Shown here in pieces: positions 11,171 to 22,275 of a stretch of DNA of 64,000 nt. Origin of the DNA: Timema cristinae (taxonomy: Eukaryota; Arthropoda; Insecta; Phasmatodea; Timematidae); contig JBCFYV010000935.1 in the NCBI GenBank assembly GCA_039000515.1, positions 61,046,346-61,110,345 of the forward strand. Direction: 5' to 3'. Under the pieces are notes generated by a model that was given only the letters and a program-made list of their open reading frames with translations, was not told the origin of the DNA and did not search any database. The translations under genes and the position numbers were made by a program. The first letter of the stretch is position 1. Every line of letters starts with the position of its first letter.

Positions 11171-12022
11171 CTTTCTGTCTGTCTGTCTGTCCGTCCGTCT
11201 GATCTTAACCCGGGCTAGAGCCGAAACTATTTTACCAATTGGGCAATTTTATTAGGGTTTTTAAAAGGACCCCCAGATGGGTTTTTGGAATTAGATATCT
11301 AACCTCAATATGTAAGGGCAGTTTGCTGAGGAGCAAAAAAGAGAAAAAAAATCGATTTGATCGAAACTAGCTCTAACGATTTTGATTGAATTTTATATCT
11401 CGACACTGTTTAAACATTATAAATAAGATGGAAATTCTCATTTACTCATGAAAATTACTTTGAGGGTACTTTACATGGGGAAATTTCCCAATTTTGATCA
11501 TTTCTCCAAAAATGTTTTAAATACAAAATAACTTGTCATTTTAAAGTTGTAGTACTATACTATTAAAGACTAACCCCATTCCCCGTAAAAAAAATATTGT
11601 AAAGAATCCTGTAAAACAAAGCTTCAAACCGTCCATCATGTCAATATAAAAACAAAACTTTTTTTTACTTATTTAAAAAAATAATAAAGTCCTACCATTA
11701 CTGTATAGCCCCCTCCCTCTTTTTATCCTCCCTCCTATTTTCATCTCATTCCTTTTTCTTCACCCCTACCTCCCCGCCCCCTTCACCAACCCCACTTTCC
11801 TTCAACAACTTTTTTTTCCAACGACTTTATAATATACTATCGACATTTTTATGAGTAATAAATTAAATTTTCAAAATAAAATATAGCCTATGTTACTCGC
11901 TGATAATGTAGCTTTATATTGGTGAAAGAATTTTTAAAATAGGCCCAGTAGTTTTTGAGTTTATCCATTACAAACAAAAAAACAAAAAATCAAATCTTCC
12001 CTCTTTATGATATTAGTATAGA
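11170..12022 (+). mobile_element. LINE 3' fragment, RTE/Proto2-like
   Basis: Begins at a (TGTC)n tract and ends AGGCCCAGTAGTTTTTGAGT ... TTTATGATATTAGTATAGAT. These are the conserved last 80 bases I associate with RTE/Proto2-type LINEs of insects. The 850 bp encode no protein, so this would be 3' UTR left by a 5'-truncated insertion. Recognition is from memory of the motif, not from a search. Confidence 0.55.
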
Positions 12023-12627
12023 TAAAAATTTGTATTTGAAATATATTTCTATAAAACCAATTATTTCTGAGCTATAAGCAAATATATATTATACATTTTA
12101 ATTCAGGTCTTTGAAACTGAATTTGATTCTCATGTCCTTTGGTCGACAAATATGTGTATATTTTTTCAATTTTTCTGTAATAGTATTCTTTGTTCCTAAA
12201 TGTTATTTGGAAAACCTATTGAAGTCAGGGAATTTTATGATAAACGATTTGTTAGCCATCCTGAACACTGACTGACCTCTATTAGGTCTAGTAACTAAAA
12301 TGGTCTTGATCCAAAGACACTAAGAACGGACCAGATCAATCAGCTATAAGGAAATCACTAGGGATGTTTTAGGGAACATCCTGTATCTCCACACGAGAGG
12401 TCTGATTACATTTCACGTGTAACGTATCCTGGTCTCAGCCCATCACAGCTGGTGTTAGTAAAAGGTTACAATTATCATTTCTTGTTTGCCTACGATTTAG
12501 GGGATTTGTCATATTGATTTATTTCTAAAAAAGTGTTTACGACTTCCCAATTAAGAGTCGTTTACACAAACAAGCGCACTAATTGGAACCACGCCGGATT
12601 GACGGACTATGGTGTAAATTATTTATG
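12023..12627. other. No gene recognised
   Basis: Intergenic; no open frame or repeat stands out. Confidence 0.5.
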
Positions 12628-12878
12628 TTTTTAGCACCGTGTCTTACTACCCATTCGGGCTATACGCATGTGTACTAATTACGCTAATATGTTAAAGAAG
12701 TTTGAATTTAGAGGAAGTGTATCTGTATTTGTGTGGAGAGAGAGAGAGAGTGGAAAACCATTTAGTAAAAAAAACCTCATTATGACCACCCGGGATTCGA
12801 ATCCCAATCTCCCCATCATCGGCAGTCCAGTCTACTGAGGAGAATAACGTCTCAGACCACTCGACCACCGAAGCGGTT
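12628..12878 (-). mobile_element. SINE-B, full length
   Basis: Inverse tail AGCACCGTGTCTTACTACCC at the left. Box B inverse GGGATTCGAATCCCAATC lies near 12790, and the head inverse CGACCACCGAAGCGGT is at the right. A short (GA)n expansion lies in the body near 12738. Confidence 0.88.
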
Positions 12879-12934
12879 ATGGCCGTAGACTAAGTCTTAT
12901 ATTTTCATGGTATATAAAGTGTACTTTAAGAACA

Positions 12935-13133
12935 GCCCAGTGACGAGGAGATTGGGGTTAGAATCCCGGTTGGGTCTACTGAAGATGATTTTCCCTAAAT
13001 AGTTTCCCACTCTCCTTCCAGGCAAATACAGGTAGATTATCTCTAAAATGCTTCCTTCCTCATACATCCCTAACTCGTTAAAGTTATTATATATGCATAT
13101 AACCTGAACAGGTAGTAAGACGTGGTGCTAAAA
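12935..13133 (+). mobile_element. SINE-B, head-truncated
   Basis: Starts at AGTGACGAGGAGATTGGGGT, within the variable-arm region. It keeps the body (CACTCTCCTTCCAGGCAAAT) and tail (GAACAGGTAGTAAGACGTGG). Confidence 0.82.
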
Positions 13134-13137
13134 GCAA

Positions 13138-13353
13138 CCAGACTGATCACATCAACACACGACTTGCAAACTAACTTAATTCTAGAATTTACTTAGCCCA
13201 TGGTCTTCCGGCCATTAATTAAATACTGTCAAATAGGAAACATTAACGTCACAAATGATAAACATTTCCGCCATGCCAGGAATCGAACCCGGAGCCCCTA
13301 GATAGGCAGAAAGAGGCTTTGCCGACTGAGTAAGGTGCTGGACTATGCCGGAA
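13138..13353 (-). mobile_element. SINE-C
   Basis: Abuts the previous SINE-B. Contains the box B inverse CAGGAATCGAACCCGGAGCC and the head inverse CCGACTGAGTAAGGTGC. The terminal GTGCACGTTAA segment is missing at the left, probably through insertion of the neighbouring SINE or a deletion. Confidence 0.78.
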
Positions 13354-13470
13354 CCAAACGGGTACGTATTACTTTTGCAGGAGACTTGGATCAAAGTGAA
13401 CCAAAACACGAGAGAAATGAACAATTAAATATATATATATTCAACCATGTTGTCTATGTGCAGTTCTTTA

Positions 13471-13721
13471 CCCGCCTCGGTGGCGTAGTTGGCTAACGCG
13501 CTTGTCGTGTTGAGCTCGACTGCTGAGGACGGGGAGATCGAGGTTCGAATCTCGGTCGGGTGAACTGGGGTGGTTTTTCCTAAATGGTTTTCCACTCTCC
13601 CTCCACGCAAATGCGGGTTCACTTCCTCTAATTCAACCTTCCCAATTCCTAATCAATTAGCGTAATTAGTACTTAAAGCGTATAACCCGAACGGGTAGTA
13701 AGACGCGGTGCTAAATATTAT
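13471..13721 (+). mobile_element. SINE-B2, full length, with TSD
   Basis: Reference copy for this subgroup. The head is CCCGCCTCGGTGGCGTAGTT with GGCTAACGCGC as the box A region, and GAGGTTCGAATCTCGGTCGG as box B. The body and intact shared tail follow. The direct repeat TATGTGCAGTT is at 13455-13465 and 13722-13732. The close match to the copies at 16295, 52811 and 56385 suggests recent amplification. Confidence 0.92.
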
Positions 13722-13775
13722 TATGTGCAGTTGTTTCTTTGTGCTGAGTAGGCCTACCCGTCCGGGATATCAGAA

Positions 13776-13856
13776 CACCCTTAGCTCAGTCAGTAGCGTG
13801 TCTTACATCTTTCTACTGAGCTGAGAGTCCTTGGTTCTATCCTGTCAATTACGTAA
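13776..13856 (+). mobile_element. tRNA-like SINE head fragment (SINE-C type)
   Basis: CCTTAGCTCAGTCAGTAGCG is a box-A-like start and CCTTGGTTCTATCCTGTC a weak box B. It resembles the SINE-C head. It lacks a foldable acceptor stem and so is not called a tRNA gene. Confidence 0.5.
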
Positions 13857-14026
13857 GGCTTTTTTTTTCTGTGTGTGATTTTTTATTCCCCCCCTCCCCC
13901 CACGTAAGATATCGTAAGATTTTCCATGCCCCCACCCCCCCAACATATCTTAAGTAAATTTTTACAGTTTGGAAAAATAGATTAATTTAATTGGCTAATT
14001 ATTTTTAAACAAAAGGATTGTAAATA

Positions 14027-14223
14027 TTATTATTATTATTATTATCACCGTGTCTTACTACCCGTTCGGGTTATACGCACTCACGCTAATGTGTAATGGT
14101 AGGGTGATTGTGAGATGAAATGGAGGACCTACAGTTTAACGTGGAATCCGAACCACGGTGGAGGCCTGGCATTCCCCACATTCACAAGTTGTGATTAATA
14201 AACGTCTTGTCAAAGGTGAAGGA
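14027..14223 (-). mobile_element. SINE-A, 5'-truncated, with TSD
   Basis: The (TTA)n tail is at the left, and the copy stops at GTCAAAGGTGAAG, short of the head. The 11-bp TSD GATTGTAAATA is at 14016-14026 and 14224-14234. Confidence 0.92.
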
Positions 14224-14234
14224 GATTGTAAATA

Positions 14235-15051
14235 AAGAGAGTAATGTGACGTATTAGAATTATTCAATTTGTAGTAGGTAAATGAAATATAAGTGAAATT
14301 TATTTTCTGACAAAAAAGAAATATCTTTTGTCTCACCTTAAACATTGATATAAAACCTTACATAGATTCTACCCCTCCCTCACCCCCTTTTCGTAAGAAA
14401 ACGTAAGACACTGGAGTGGACATTAAATAGCTATTGATTTGTAGAATAAAAACAACAAAAAAAACCTCTTTCAGTGCTTCAGATTGGTATTGAACCCCGG
14501 CGTCTCTGGTCAGAGGGCCATCACCAATACCGGTTACGTTTGAGTAATAAAAAATATGTTTATATACGACGGTTAAAATCTATCAATGGTGTGCAGAGAG
14601 ATTCGAGCCCTCAACCTCGGGATTGAATGTCCAATCAGATGAACCATTCTGAGCCCTGCCTCCCCTTTCTCTTTTCTCTCTCTCTCTCTCTCTCTCTTCC
14701 GGCCTGAGAGCGGGCCATGCAATAGTGCCGGTAGTTCCCAGTGTTGCCGCAGCAATTAGCGCTAACAGCACATTACGGCTGTGAACGAGTCCCCTGGTGG
14801 CGCAGCTCTGCATATATCCGGTGCTAATGACCCTCGGTTGCAGCGTTATTAGACTAGCAGTGGCCAACCACAGCCCCTACCCCCCACCCAGCCACCAATC
14901 CACCCTCCACTACGATTATTATACGTTCTTATCGGTGGGACGAATACCGATACGGACTGGAATAGTGGCTACGTTATCAAACAAGATTTGGATCCAGGTC
15001 GGTGTGAAAACAATCCAAGTACGAGTTGTTCGGGTTCACTATCGATAGGTC
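14235..15051. other. No gene recognised; (TC)n tract
   Basis: A (CT)n microsatellite lies at about 14672-14698. The overlapping minus-strand frames 14573-14867 exist because of it. The piece near 14490-14520 (TATTGAACCCCGG) could be an inverse SINE box B. The region 14700-15050 is GC-richer and apparently unique. Confidence 0.45.
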
Positions 15052-15320
15052 TCTGTCGGTGGGTGCTTGGTCTAACGCGCTACTCTCGCAGTAGACTAAA
15101 CTACCGATGACGGGGAGATTGAAGTTCGAATTTCGGTCGGCTGTACTTAGGGTAGATTTTCTAAAATTGTTTTACACTCTCCCTCCACGAAAATGTGGGT
15201 ACACTTCCTCTAAATATAGACTAACCCTCCTAGTCCCTAAAACCATTACACCATAAGCGTAATTAGTAGAGTAAATAAGCGTATAAACCGAACGGGTAGT
15301 AAGACATGGTGCTAAAAAAA
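15052..15320 (+). mobile_element. SINE-B
   Basis: TGGTCTAACGCGCTACTCTC (box A region), GAAGTTCGAATTTCGGTCGG (box B), a body with extra bases after CCATTACACC, and the tail ACCGAACGGGTAGTAAGACA. Confidence 0.87.
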
Positions 15321-15332
15321 TTTATATAGGCT

Positions 15333-15425
15333 TACTTGATAGCTCGGCGGTAGAGCATTGGCAAGCTAAGTCAAATGTCCCGGGTTCGATTCCCGTGTTC
15401 ACGTGTCATTGTTCAATTAATTTAA
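15333..15425 (+). mobile_element. SINE-D head
   Basis: Contains TGATAGCTCGGCGGTAGAGC and TCCCGGGTTCGATTCCCGTG, the best-preserved box A/box B pair of this group. It lies directly downstream of a SINE-B tail. Confidence 0.75.
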
Positions 15426-15476
15426 AGTAATTTGACATATTAACACTTCAGTCAGTGTATACTGATGTGTTTAATG

Positions 15477-15763
15477 GTGACCTGGTGGTCTAGGGGTAAG
15501 GTATCGGACTTCTGTGCTGGGGGTCCGGGATTCAATCCTTGTTCCAGGCACAGATTTATCTGATTATCAAACCCTTCCTTCACCTCTGACAAGACGTGTA
15601 TTAATCACAACTTGTGAATGTGGGTAATACCAGGCCTCCACCGTGGTTCGGATCCCACGTTAAACTGTAGGTCCTCCATTTCATCTCACAATCACCCTAC
15701 CACTATACACTAACGTAAGTGCATATAACCCGAACGGGTAGTAAGAAGCGCTGCTAATAATAT
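15477..15763 (+). mobile_element. SINE-A, full length
   Basis: Reference copy. It has a tRNA-like head (GTGACCTGGTGGTCTAGGGG to TTCCAGGCACA) and a body with CACCTCTGACAAGACGTGTA and CCACCGTGGTTCGGATCCCA. The shared 3' module is TAACCCGAACGGGTAGTAAG, and the element ends in a short (TAA)n. The palindrome in the tail would form a hairpin in the RNA. No clean TSD was seen. Confidence 0.9.
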
Positions 15764-16280
15764 TGATACATTTAAAATTCATAACAAGTCTATAATCATA
15801 CGAAATATTTCCAAAATGTATTTGAGGCAGACATTAAAAAATGTAGCTTGGTTCAATTTGAATTGCCAGATAAGAATAGGTCAAATTTCTGTTACAAACC
15901 AATCCCATAAAAAGTGAAGGTGTCATCCAACATTTGATTTAACTTAGGCGGTACTTAACCATCAACAATAGAGAGAGAGAGAGAGAGAAGTTGTAAATAT
16001 TGTTGGTCCACTGAAAACACTGTTACTAAAATAACCTATTTGCTCTTAACAAATGGGGTGGAAATCATGAGAACCCTCAATTTATATTGATGGTAAAAAA
16101 AAGTAATAAAAAAGATGTACGAAAAACCAATAAAGTTCCAATCCATTAGTCTACGATAATGCAATAACTTATAAATTACTTCATTAGACACGGCCCTCCC
16201 CCCCTCCCCCCCATTACCTTTGGACAAATTTCGCGAGGGTGTAAGTTGAAGAACGGTGCAAGTCAGATAAAACTACGCCA
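15764..16280. other. No gene recognised
   Basis: AT-rich, with a (GA)n tract near 15971-15987. The short minus-strand open frame at 16036-16227 is unremarkable. Confidence 0.5.
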
Positions 16281-16294
16281 GTCATTCAGGAAGA

Positions 16295-16544
<250 letters not shown>

Positions 16545-16746
16545 GTCATTCAGGAAGAAGCAAACGGTTCGTTTAATCTCACTTTCAAAATTACACACAC
16601 TTTTTTTTTAAACATAACCATCAACCAATTTGCGTCTATATTATGTCAATAGAGGGGATGAGTCGCACCAAAAATAAATAAATAAATACAAAATATATAG
16701 CTGAAAGCTCAAAATAGCGCTGTCATTTATTTTGTTTAATTTATTT

Positions 16747-16990
16747 GACGTATTTAACGTGCACGTTCGAAACCGACTGACTATATTATCAGTACACGAC
16801 TTATAAACTATCTTAAATTTAAAACAGACACAACATCCAGTTCCCTGGCCGTTAATTCATTATTGTGAAAGAGGAAAATTACTTTTCACAAATGATCATT
16901 TGTTTTCGGCCATGTCAGGTATCGAATCCGGAACACTTAGATCAGTAGACAGAAACCCTACCGACTCAACTAAAGTGTCGGACTTGTAAT
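16747..16990 (-). mobile_element. SINE-C, full length
   Basis: Left terminus TATTTAACGTGCACGTTCG, central module with CAACATCCAG and CCTGGCCGTTAATTCAT, box B inverse GGTATCGAATCCGGAAC, and head inverse ACTCAACTAAAGTGTCGGAC. Confidence 0.8.
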
Positions 16991-17222
16991 CTATACACCT
17001 ATTCTTTTTTAAATCTTAATTTCAAATCAAAGCCTAGATTTATTTAATGGAAGAAGAAACAAGAAAGAGGGATGGAAATAAACACTTTAAACTAAATAAT
17101 AATTTTTTAGTTCTTAAATCTATTTTTTGACAAGAAAAAAAAAATTAATCACCTGCCATCAACTTGATTAGTGTGACCAACCTTTGAAAACTTTGGCTTG
17201 ATTCTGGGTTGCGTTGATTCAG

Positions 17223-17595
17223 ACAGGTACGTATCCGGTGGGGGTAGGGGACTTTCAGCCCCCCCAATCTAAACCAAAATATATTACAGTTGACCGACCC
17301 ATGATTGCATTCACTAATAATTAATATAATTTGTTATGACTTTTAATAGAAAATGTATTAGTTTTTGTAAAAATATATATAACATTAGTCTATTTTCTAT
17401 TAAAAGTAATAAAAAGTGTATTAATTATTAGTAAATTCAAGAATGTGTCTAGTTCGATATATTTTTGTATAAAAATTTGATATATTTTCCTCTCCGTGCT
17501 GGTCAGATCCATCTGCCCACCTCCCCCCACTGTTTAGTAACCGTCGACAGCGTCGGAAAATAGAAACTTCTGGAGACGAGCCTGGATGCAGATAT
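17223..17595. mobile_element. Foldback-type element, G-rich start
   Basis: Inverted arms at about 17303-17355 and 17390-17445 share CTAATAATTAAT and CTTTTAATAGAAAAT. The outer left edge has ACAGGTACGTATCCGGTGG, and a C-rich patch mirrors it near 17510-17530. Class and exact ends are uncertain. Confidence 0.5.
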
Positions 17596-18343
17596 TTATT
17601 TTACGGATCCGTTCTACTATTCATTGAGTAAATATTCAAGTGTTAGGATCAAAGTGTATAACAGTGGGCGTATTATCCTAGAATGAGTAATTTGTAAGTC
17701 ATGTGATGACATATAATATGTGCTTAAAAGTTTTGTATAGCTGGAATAAATCAGATGTAATTTTATAACGTATATAAATTGAATATTGATGAGCATCCCG
17801 GATAAAATATTTATTAACGTAATACGAATTTACATTTGCTTGATATAATTGAAAATTATTGGTCGAATGATCGAAAGATAGTTAGAGCTACACTTTTGTC
17901 CCCCCCCCCCCCCTTTTCACCACGCAGCAGTGTGTTCAAAATACATTCGTCCTAAATAACGTTATCGGTTACCGCCCACTGTTAACGGCGTGGCCTACCT
18001 GTAGATTTTGAAGCTAGTTAGCGAGGCGGGTCGCATTCTAACTTAATGCGTCTAAGCAGTCTAAGCACTATCTCCCTTAGACGCCATTGTACAAAAGGGA
18101 AGAAAATGAGAAACTCACCCTGAAATAGTTCTAGTCTATGTGCTGATAACCCTTTCCCTCTTCCTCTAACGAGTTTACACACTCACTTTAATACATGCTC
18201 CTTGAAAATATTGACTTGCTTTCTAATTTTATATTTTTCTTATTTCCTATTTTAGATAGACATGTGCTACCACGGACTTTATTCAATTCTACATACTCGC
18301 CGGAAAATTTCCACGTGCCATTTTCGTGACCAAATAACCTAAG
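17596..18343. other. No gene recognised
   Basis: Contains a run of 14 C at about 17900-17913. Otherwise unique AT-rich sequence. Confidence 0.5.
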
Positions 18344-18351
18344 TTGTAGAG

Positions 18352-19177
18352 CAGGAGTGTCCAAACTTTTTAATCTAAGAATCTAATCCAGGGAAACAAA
18401 ATCTTTGGAGGTCTACTATACCACGGAACCATTGGCTTATATTGTTTGTTTCATTGGTAGAACATAAATAGCCCATTTTGTGTTTTAACTGCAAAATTAC
18501 ATTTCGTATAAAAACTTAATCATTTCACAGAGTTTTTTTAAAAATCAAACAAAATAATATATATAGTTTACCTGAAAAATCTATTTTATCATTAAACGTT
18601 TGAAGTTGATGCATGACACCGCATAATCTTAGGATAATTTATTGAATGAGAATTCATAAATACTCTGTCATCAACAAAGGCAGAATTTTATTATTATTAT
18701 TTTATTATTATTATATTATTATTATTATTATTAGGACCGCGTCTTACTACCCGTTCGGGTTATACGCACTTACGCTAATGTGTAATGGTAGGGTGATTGT
18801 GAGATGAAATGGAGGACCTACAGTTTAACGTGGAATCCGAACCACGGTGGAGGCCTGGCATTCCCCACATTCACAAGTTGTGATTAATACACGTCTTGTC
18901 AGAGGTGAAGGAAGGGTTTGGAAATCAGATAAATCTGTGCCGGGACCGATGATTGAACCCCGGCCGCCAGCACAGAAGTCTGACACCTTACCCCTAGACC
19001 AACAGATCACCGGCAGAATTTTAAATGGTCGATATTATAATGTTGATTTGAGAAAAATTTGAAAATTCTATCTTTCATTTGCTTTCTCTCAATCCTTTTT
19101 AATGATCAACCAGACGATCGATCAAACTAACGGCCGCGGTCGACTGGTAGATCACGATCGATTTCTGGCCACCCCTG
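18352..19177. mobile_element. Non-autonomous hAT element with 8-bp TSD
   Basis: Ends are CAGGAGTGTCCAAACTTTTT on the left and the inverse of CAGGGGTGGCCAGAAATCG on the right. The 8-bp TSD TTGTAGAG is perfect at 18344-18351 and 19178-19185. No transposase frame is present. After removing the nested SINE the element is about 490 bp. Confidence 0.88.
18691..19011 (-). mobile_element. SINE-A nested in the hAT element
   Basis: Full-length copy with a (TTA)n tail at the left and the head inverse CCCCTAGACCAACAGATCAC at the right. TSD GGCAGAATTTTA is at 18679-18690 and 19012-19023. The SINE is therefore younger than the hAT insertion. Confidence 0.94.
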
Positions 19178-19374
19178 TTGTAGAGGATTTATAAAAAAAT
19201 CCTTTGCAAAAAAACACATAAAGATAAAAAATAATATTTTTGTGATATTGTAGGACTATTTTAAGAATTATTTAAGATTTTTTTTGTTTAAAGGTTATTG
19301 TATCTTTAAATCTTGCTGAGTAAAACGTAAATTCATTAAAGTAGGAAATTCTGTCTTAATCGGCCGTGACGTCA

Positions 19375-20028
19375 CAGATAGGCAACGCAGAAACACGATT
19401 TAAAGTCAGTATTATTGTGGTATTTATCGCAAAACTTTTGTTTGGTTCAAAATAAATTAAATATTTCTACAGGAAACATAAAGTTTAATTTTCTTCACGT
19501 GGTGATATCAACAGTAGTTGAATATCAATCGAAGGTGTCCTGGAATCTAATGACAACTTTTTCTAAACATTTAAAAAGTTTCTCATCTAATACCGCAAAT
19601 ATTAAACAAATTGTGATATCACCGTGTGAATAACATTATCCTCTGTTATTCAAAGTAACTCCTAATCAACAATAACAAAAGGATCTAATTAAAATTGAAA
19701 AGATAATAAGTGATATGAAATATAAGGTAAAAGTTAAAGATATCATGAAATTTAATTAGCATTCATAATATCTTTAACTTTTACCTTATATTTCATATAA
19801 CTTATTATCTTTTCAGTTTTAATTAGATCCTTTTCTTATTGTTGATTAGGCGTTCCTTTTAATAATAATTATTATTATAATTCTCCTTACTAAATCACTA
19901 TGAATATAACTAGTATTATCCTCTGTGTTTGTACTGAAGCAATATTTTTATTTATTTTGGTTAAAAGAATGTTTTACTATAAAAACTGCAAAAACTCTGA
20001 CATTAGCTCGCGTTCCTTACACCCCTAC
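19375..20028. mobile_element. Foldback element (AGGTGGG family) with a second inverted repeat inside
   Basis: The left half has TTTGGTTCAAAATAAATTAA and GGTGATATCAACAGTAG. The right half has AGCAATATTTTTATTTATTT and TATAAAAACTGCAAAAACTC, matching 61389-61751. Both ends are approximate. It is longer than its relatives because of the inserted inverted repeat at 19636-19870. Confidence 0.6.
19636..19870. mobile_element. Nested near-perfect inverted repeat, arms of about 100 bp
   Basis: The left arm contains AGTTAAAGATAT and the right arm its inverse ATATCTTTAAC. The arms run outward through TAATCAACAATAA to TTATTCAAAG with very few mismatches. The spacer is only about 25-30 bp, so the whole unit is a cruciform-prone hairpin. 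Confidence 0.8.
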
Positions 20029-22018
20029 CCTGAATCCGTACCGATATCAAAGAATTAATAATAATTACACGTCAATTTTTTCACACTATTTGTAATTGAT
20101 TTGATTAAAAAACTACCCACAGTCTAAACTAATATGGACTGGAAAGTTACGTGCGTCACGTGGTAATTAATAAGGACATGAGTAAACAGTTCTTGTCTTG
20201 ATGAATGGCATGCTTCTTACGTAGCGCTGTTATCGAATTGCTGAACCAATTTATTTACAGTAATGAGGTGAAAATGACAAGTGATCCATCTTAACAGTAA
20301 TCTCTATAATCAATTACCACATAAAGGCAATATGTAGACACTTACAACTCAATTATACGAGCACATTATCTTACGGCGATTACATTACGCTATATTTTTT
20401 TTAAAGATTACGAATCAACGAGAAAAAATAGTATACTTTACGAATGTTATCTAATATTATTAGGTATTAATATATAGTCGGGTAGTTAATCATTTTAATC
20501 AGTCATTTTGTTGCTGATTTAAAGTCTTTATGACAAAAAACAACAATAAATTGATATTTAGATTAATAATGTATGCTAAAATCTTTCTTTTGACATGAAT
20601 TAAGATGTCATTTGATTACTAAATAGTATTGTAGAGGCAAAATGCTCATTAAAAAATGTGTTAGTTTATTCCTTAATCAAACGTAAATAAATTCAATAAT
20701 AATATTTGCAGAGGGCCTAAGTTTAAATATATTGAGTAGTTTTTGCCATGCAATCTCATTTGTTTGCTTAAAAACTATTAAAAAAAGAATGATCGAGTTT
20801 AAAAATAGATTATATTTGAAGAGGTAAATAGGGTTACATAAATAATTCATCTCGGCACCAGATCTAAAAACAAAACATAAAAAATAACAAACAAAATTGT
20901 CACTTTAAGGAGAATACCCTATTGTTTGTGACATTTTTATTTTAAAAAAAATGAAAGAAGGGTAATTCCATCTCAGCGGCATACCGGCCCAACAATGGTT
21001 TGTTTCCAACAATGGTAGTATACAGTGCCTCAGATATCCCGCTGTTAAAGCCGCCATAAGTCGAGACTATCAACGAACAAACTTCACGACAATATTTATT
21101 ACCGCTATTAATTTGTCCACCATCAACAACTAAACTGTTAAAAGAACATCTTGAAAAAAAAGGTGAAGAGCAGTCCAGGGCATGCGCTATCGAGTGATTA
21201 GCCGCACTCACAATAGAGGTCGCCAGATTCTGACATCTGCCACGCGACGTGCGCGCGCAACGGGAAGAGAAACACAAACTCGGTGGAAAAGCGGGTTATC
21301 CGACTAAGTTATTACTACCTCATTTACAGGCGATTTGACCAGAGTGAGGGTTTTACTTCCTATCGTTTGTACTATTCCTGTTTTCCCACTATTTCAAAAC
21401 AACATTTGCCATAGCCTATGATTAAATAAAAGTTTATTTAAAAAATTCTTAGCTATGGCTTGAAGTAAATAATGTCTGGATGTACTAAATTACGGTCAAG
21501 GTTATAAAAGTAAATTACTACATTTATTTTACAAACAGATTACATTTATAAAAAATATTAAACCGTAAGCTATATTTAGTGAAATTAAGAAAGTGTGTGT
21601 AATTTTTAAATAAGTAGACCTATATTCCCTAACTCTTATTTGTTTTAAAGTTTTGAGAATAGGTCTACTATCAAATAAATATCTCAATGCCAGATGGAAA
21701 GTCGTGAGAACAGAATGATTGAGAAATGTGTTTAAACATTATCAACAATCATATTTCATAGTAATTGTTTGTCACATTTATAAAATTTGGACATGATTGA
21801 TTACTAAATTGATCACTTGTAACGTGTCGTTTTATTATATTATGCTCTGACGTCAATAAAACTTCCAAAATAACTTGATTTTAACCTTTATATAGCTAAA
21901 ATAAGAAATAATAACAGCAAAATCCATTAAAAGGCGCAAGAAAAGTTCGTTCCAGAGACTAGTCAATGCAGCCCAACCACACGGTTCATATATTCCTACT
22001 TTATATTTCGTCAACCTT
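20029..22018. other. No gene recognised; one unexplained open frame
   Basis: Mostly AT-rich. A GC-richer patch at about 20940-21300 holds a 111-codon minus-strand frame (20942-21277). It is rich in Ser, Cys and Ala and has no domain I recognise. It could be chance, or part of a MITE or exon. Confidence 0.4.
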
Positions 22019-22275
22019 GGATGTCTTGTGATAAGGTGCTCGCCTCATGACCCAATGTTCGTGGGTTCAAACCCAGCCAGGGTCAACGGATTTTTCTTGA
22101 GAGATAAAAATACGAAGCACAACACCCTTCGGAGTGAAAGCAAAGAAAGTACAATAACCATGGAAGGTATGTGAAAATACCTTTCCCGGAAAAAAATAAT
22201 TGGTAGGACATTTCTATCTCGCTCATAAAAATACACACGTGCTAATATAATCTGCCAGTTCAGGAAGTGCAAGTC
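22019..22275 (+). mobile_element. SINE-E
   Basis: The tRNA-like head has TGATAAGGTGCTCGCCTCAT and the box-B-like GTGGGTTCAAACCCAGCCAG, then GGTCAACGGATTTTTCTTGA. The same layout recurs at 33452-33581. The 3' limit of this copy is uncertain. Confidence 0.65.

Noticed and set aside
14573..14867. Overlapping minus-strand frames with Arg/Glu repeats
   Set aside because: The Arg-Glu run is the (CT)n microsatellite; two frames are open at once.
15477..15552. SINE heads as genuine tRNA genes
   Set aside because: They have box A and box B words, but acceptor stems do not pair well, each is followed by a fixed SINE body, and they recur dozens of times.
20942..21277. A 111-codon minus-strand gene
   Set aside because: No domain, start context or splice signal supports it; kept only as an unexplained frame.
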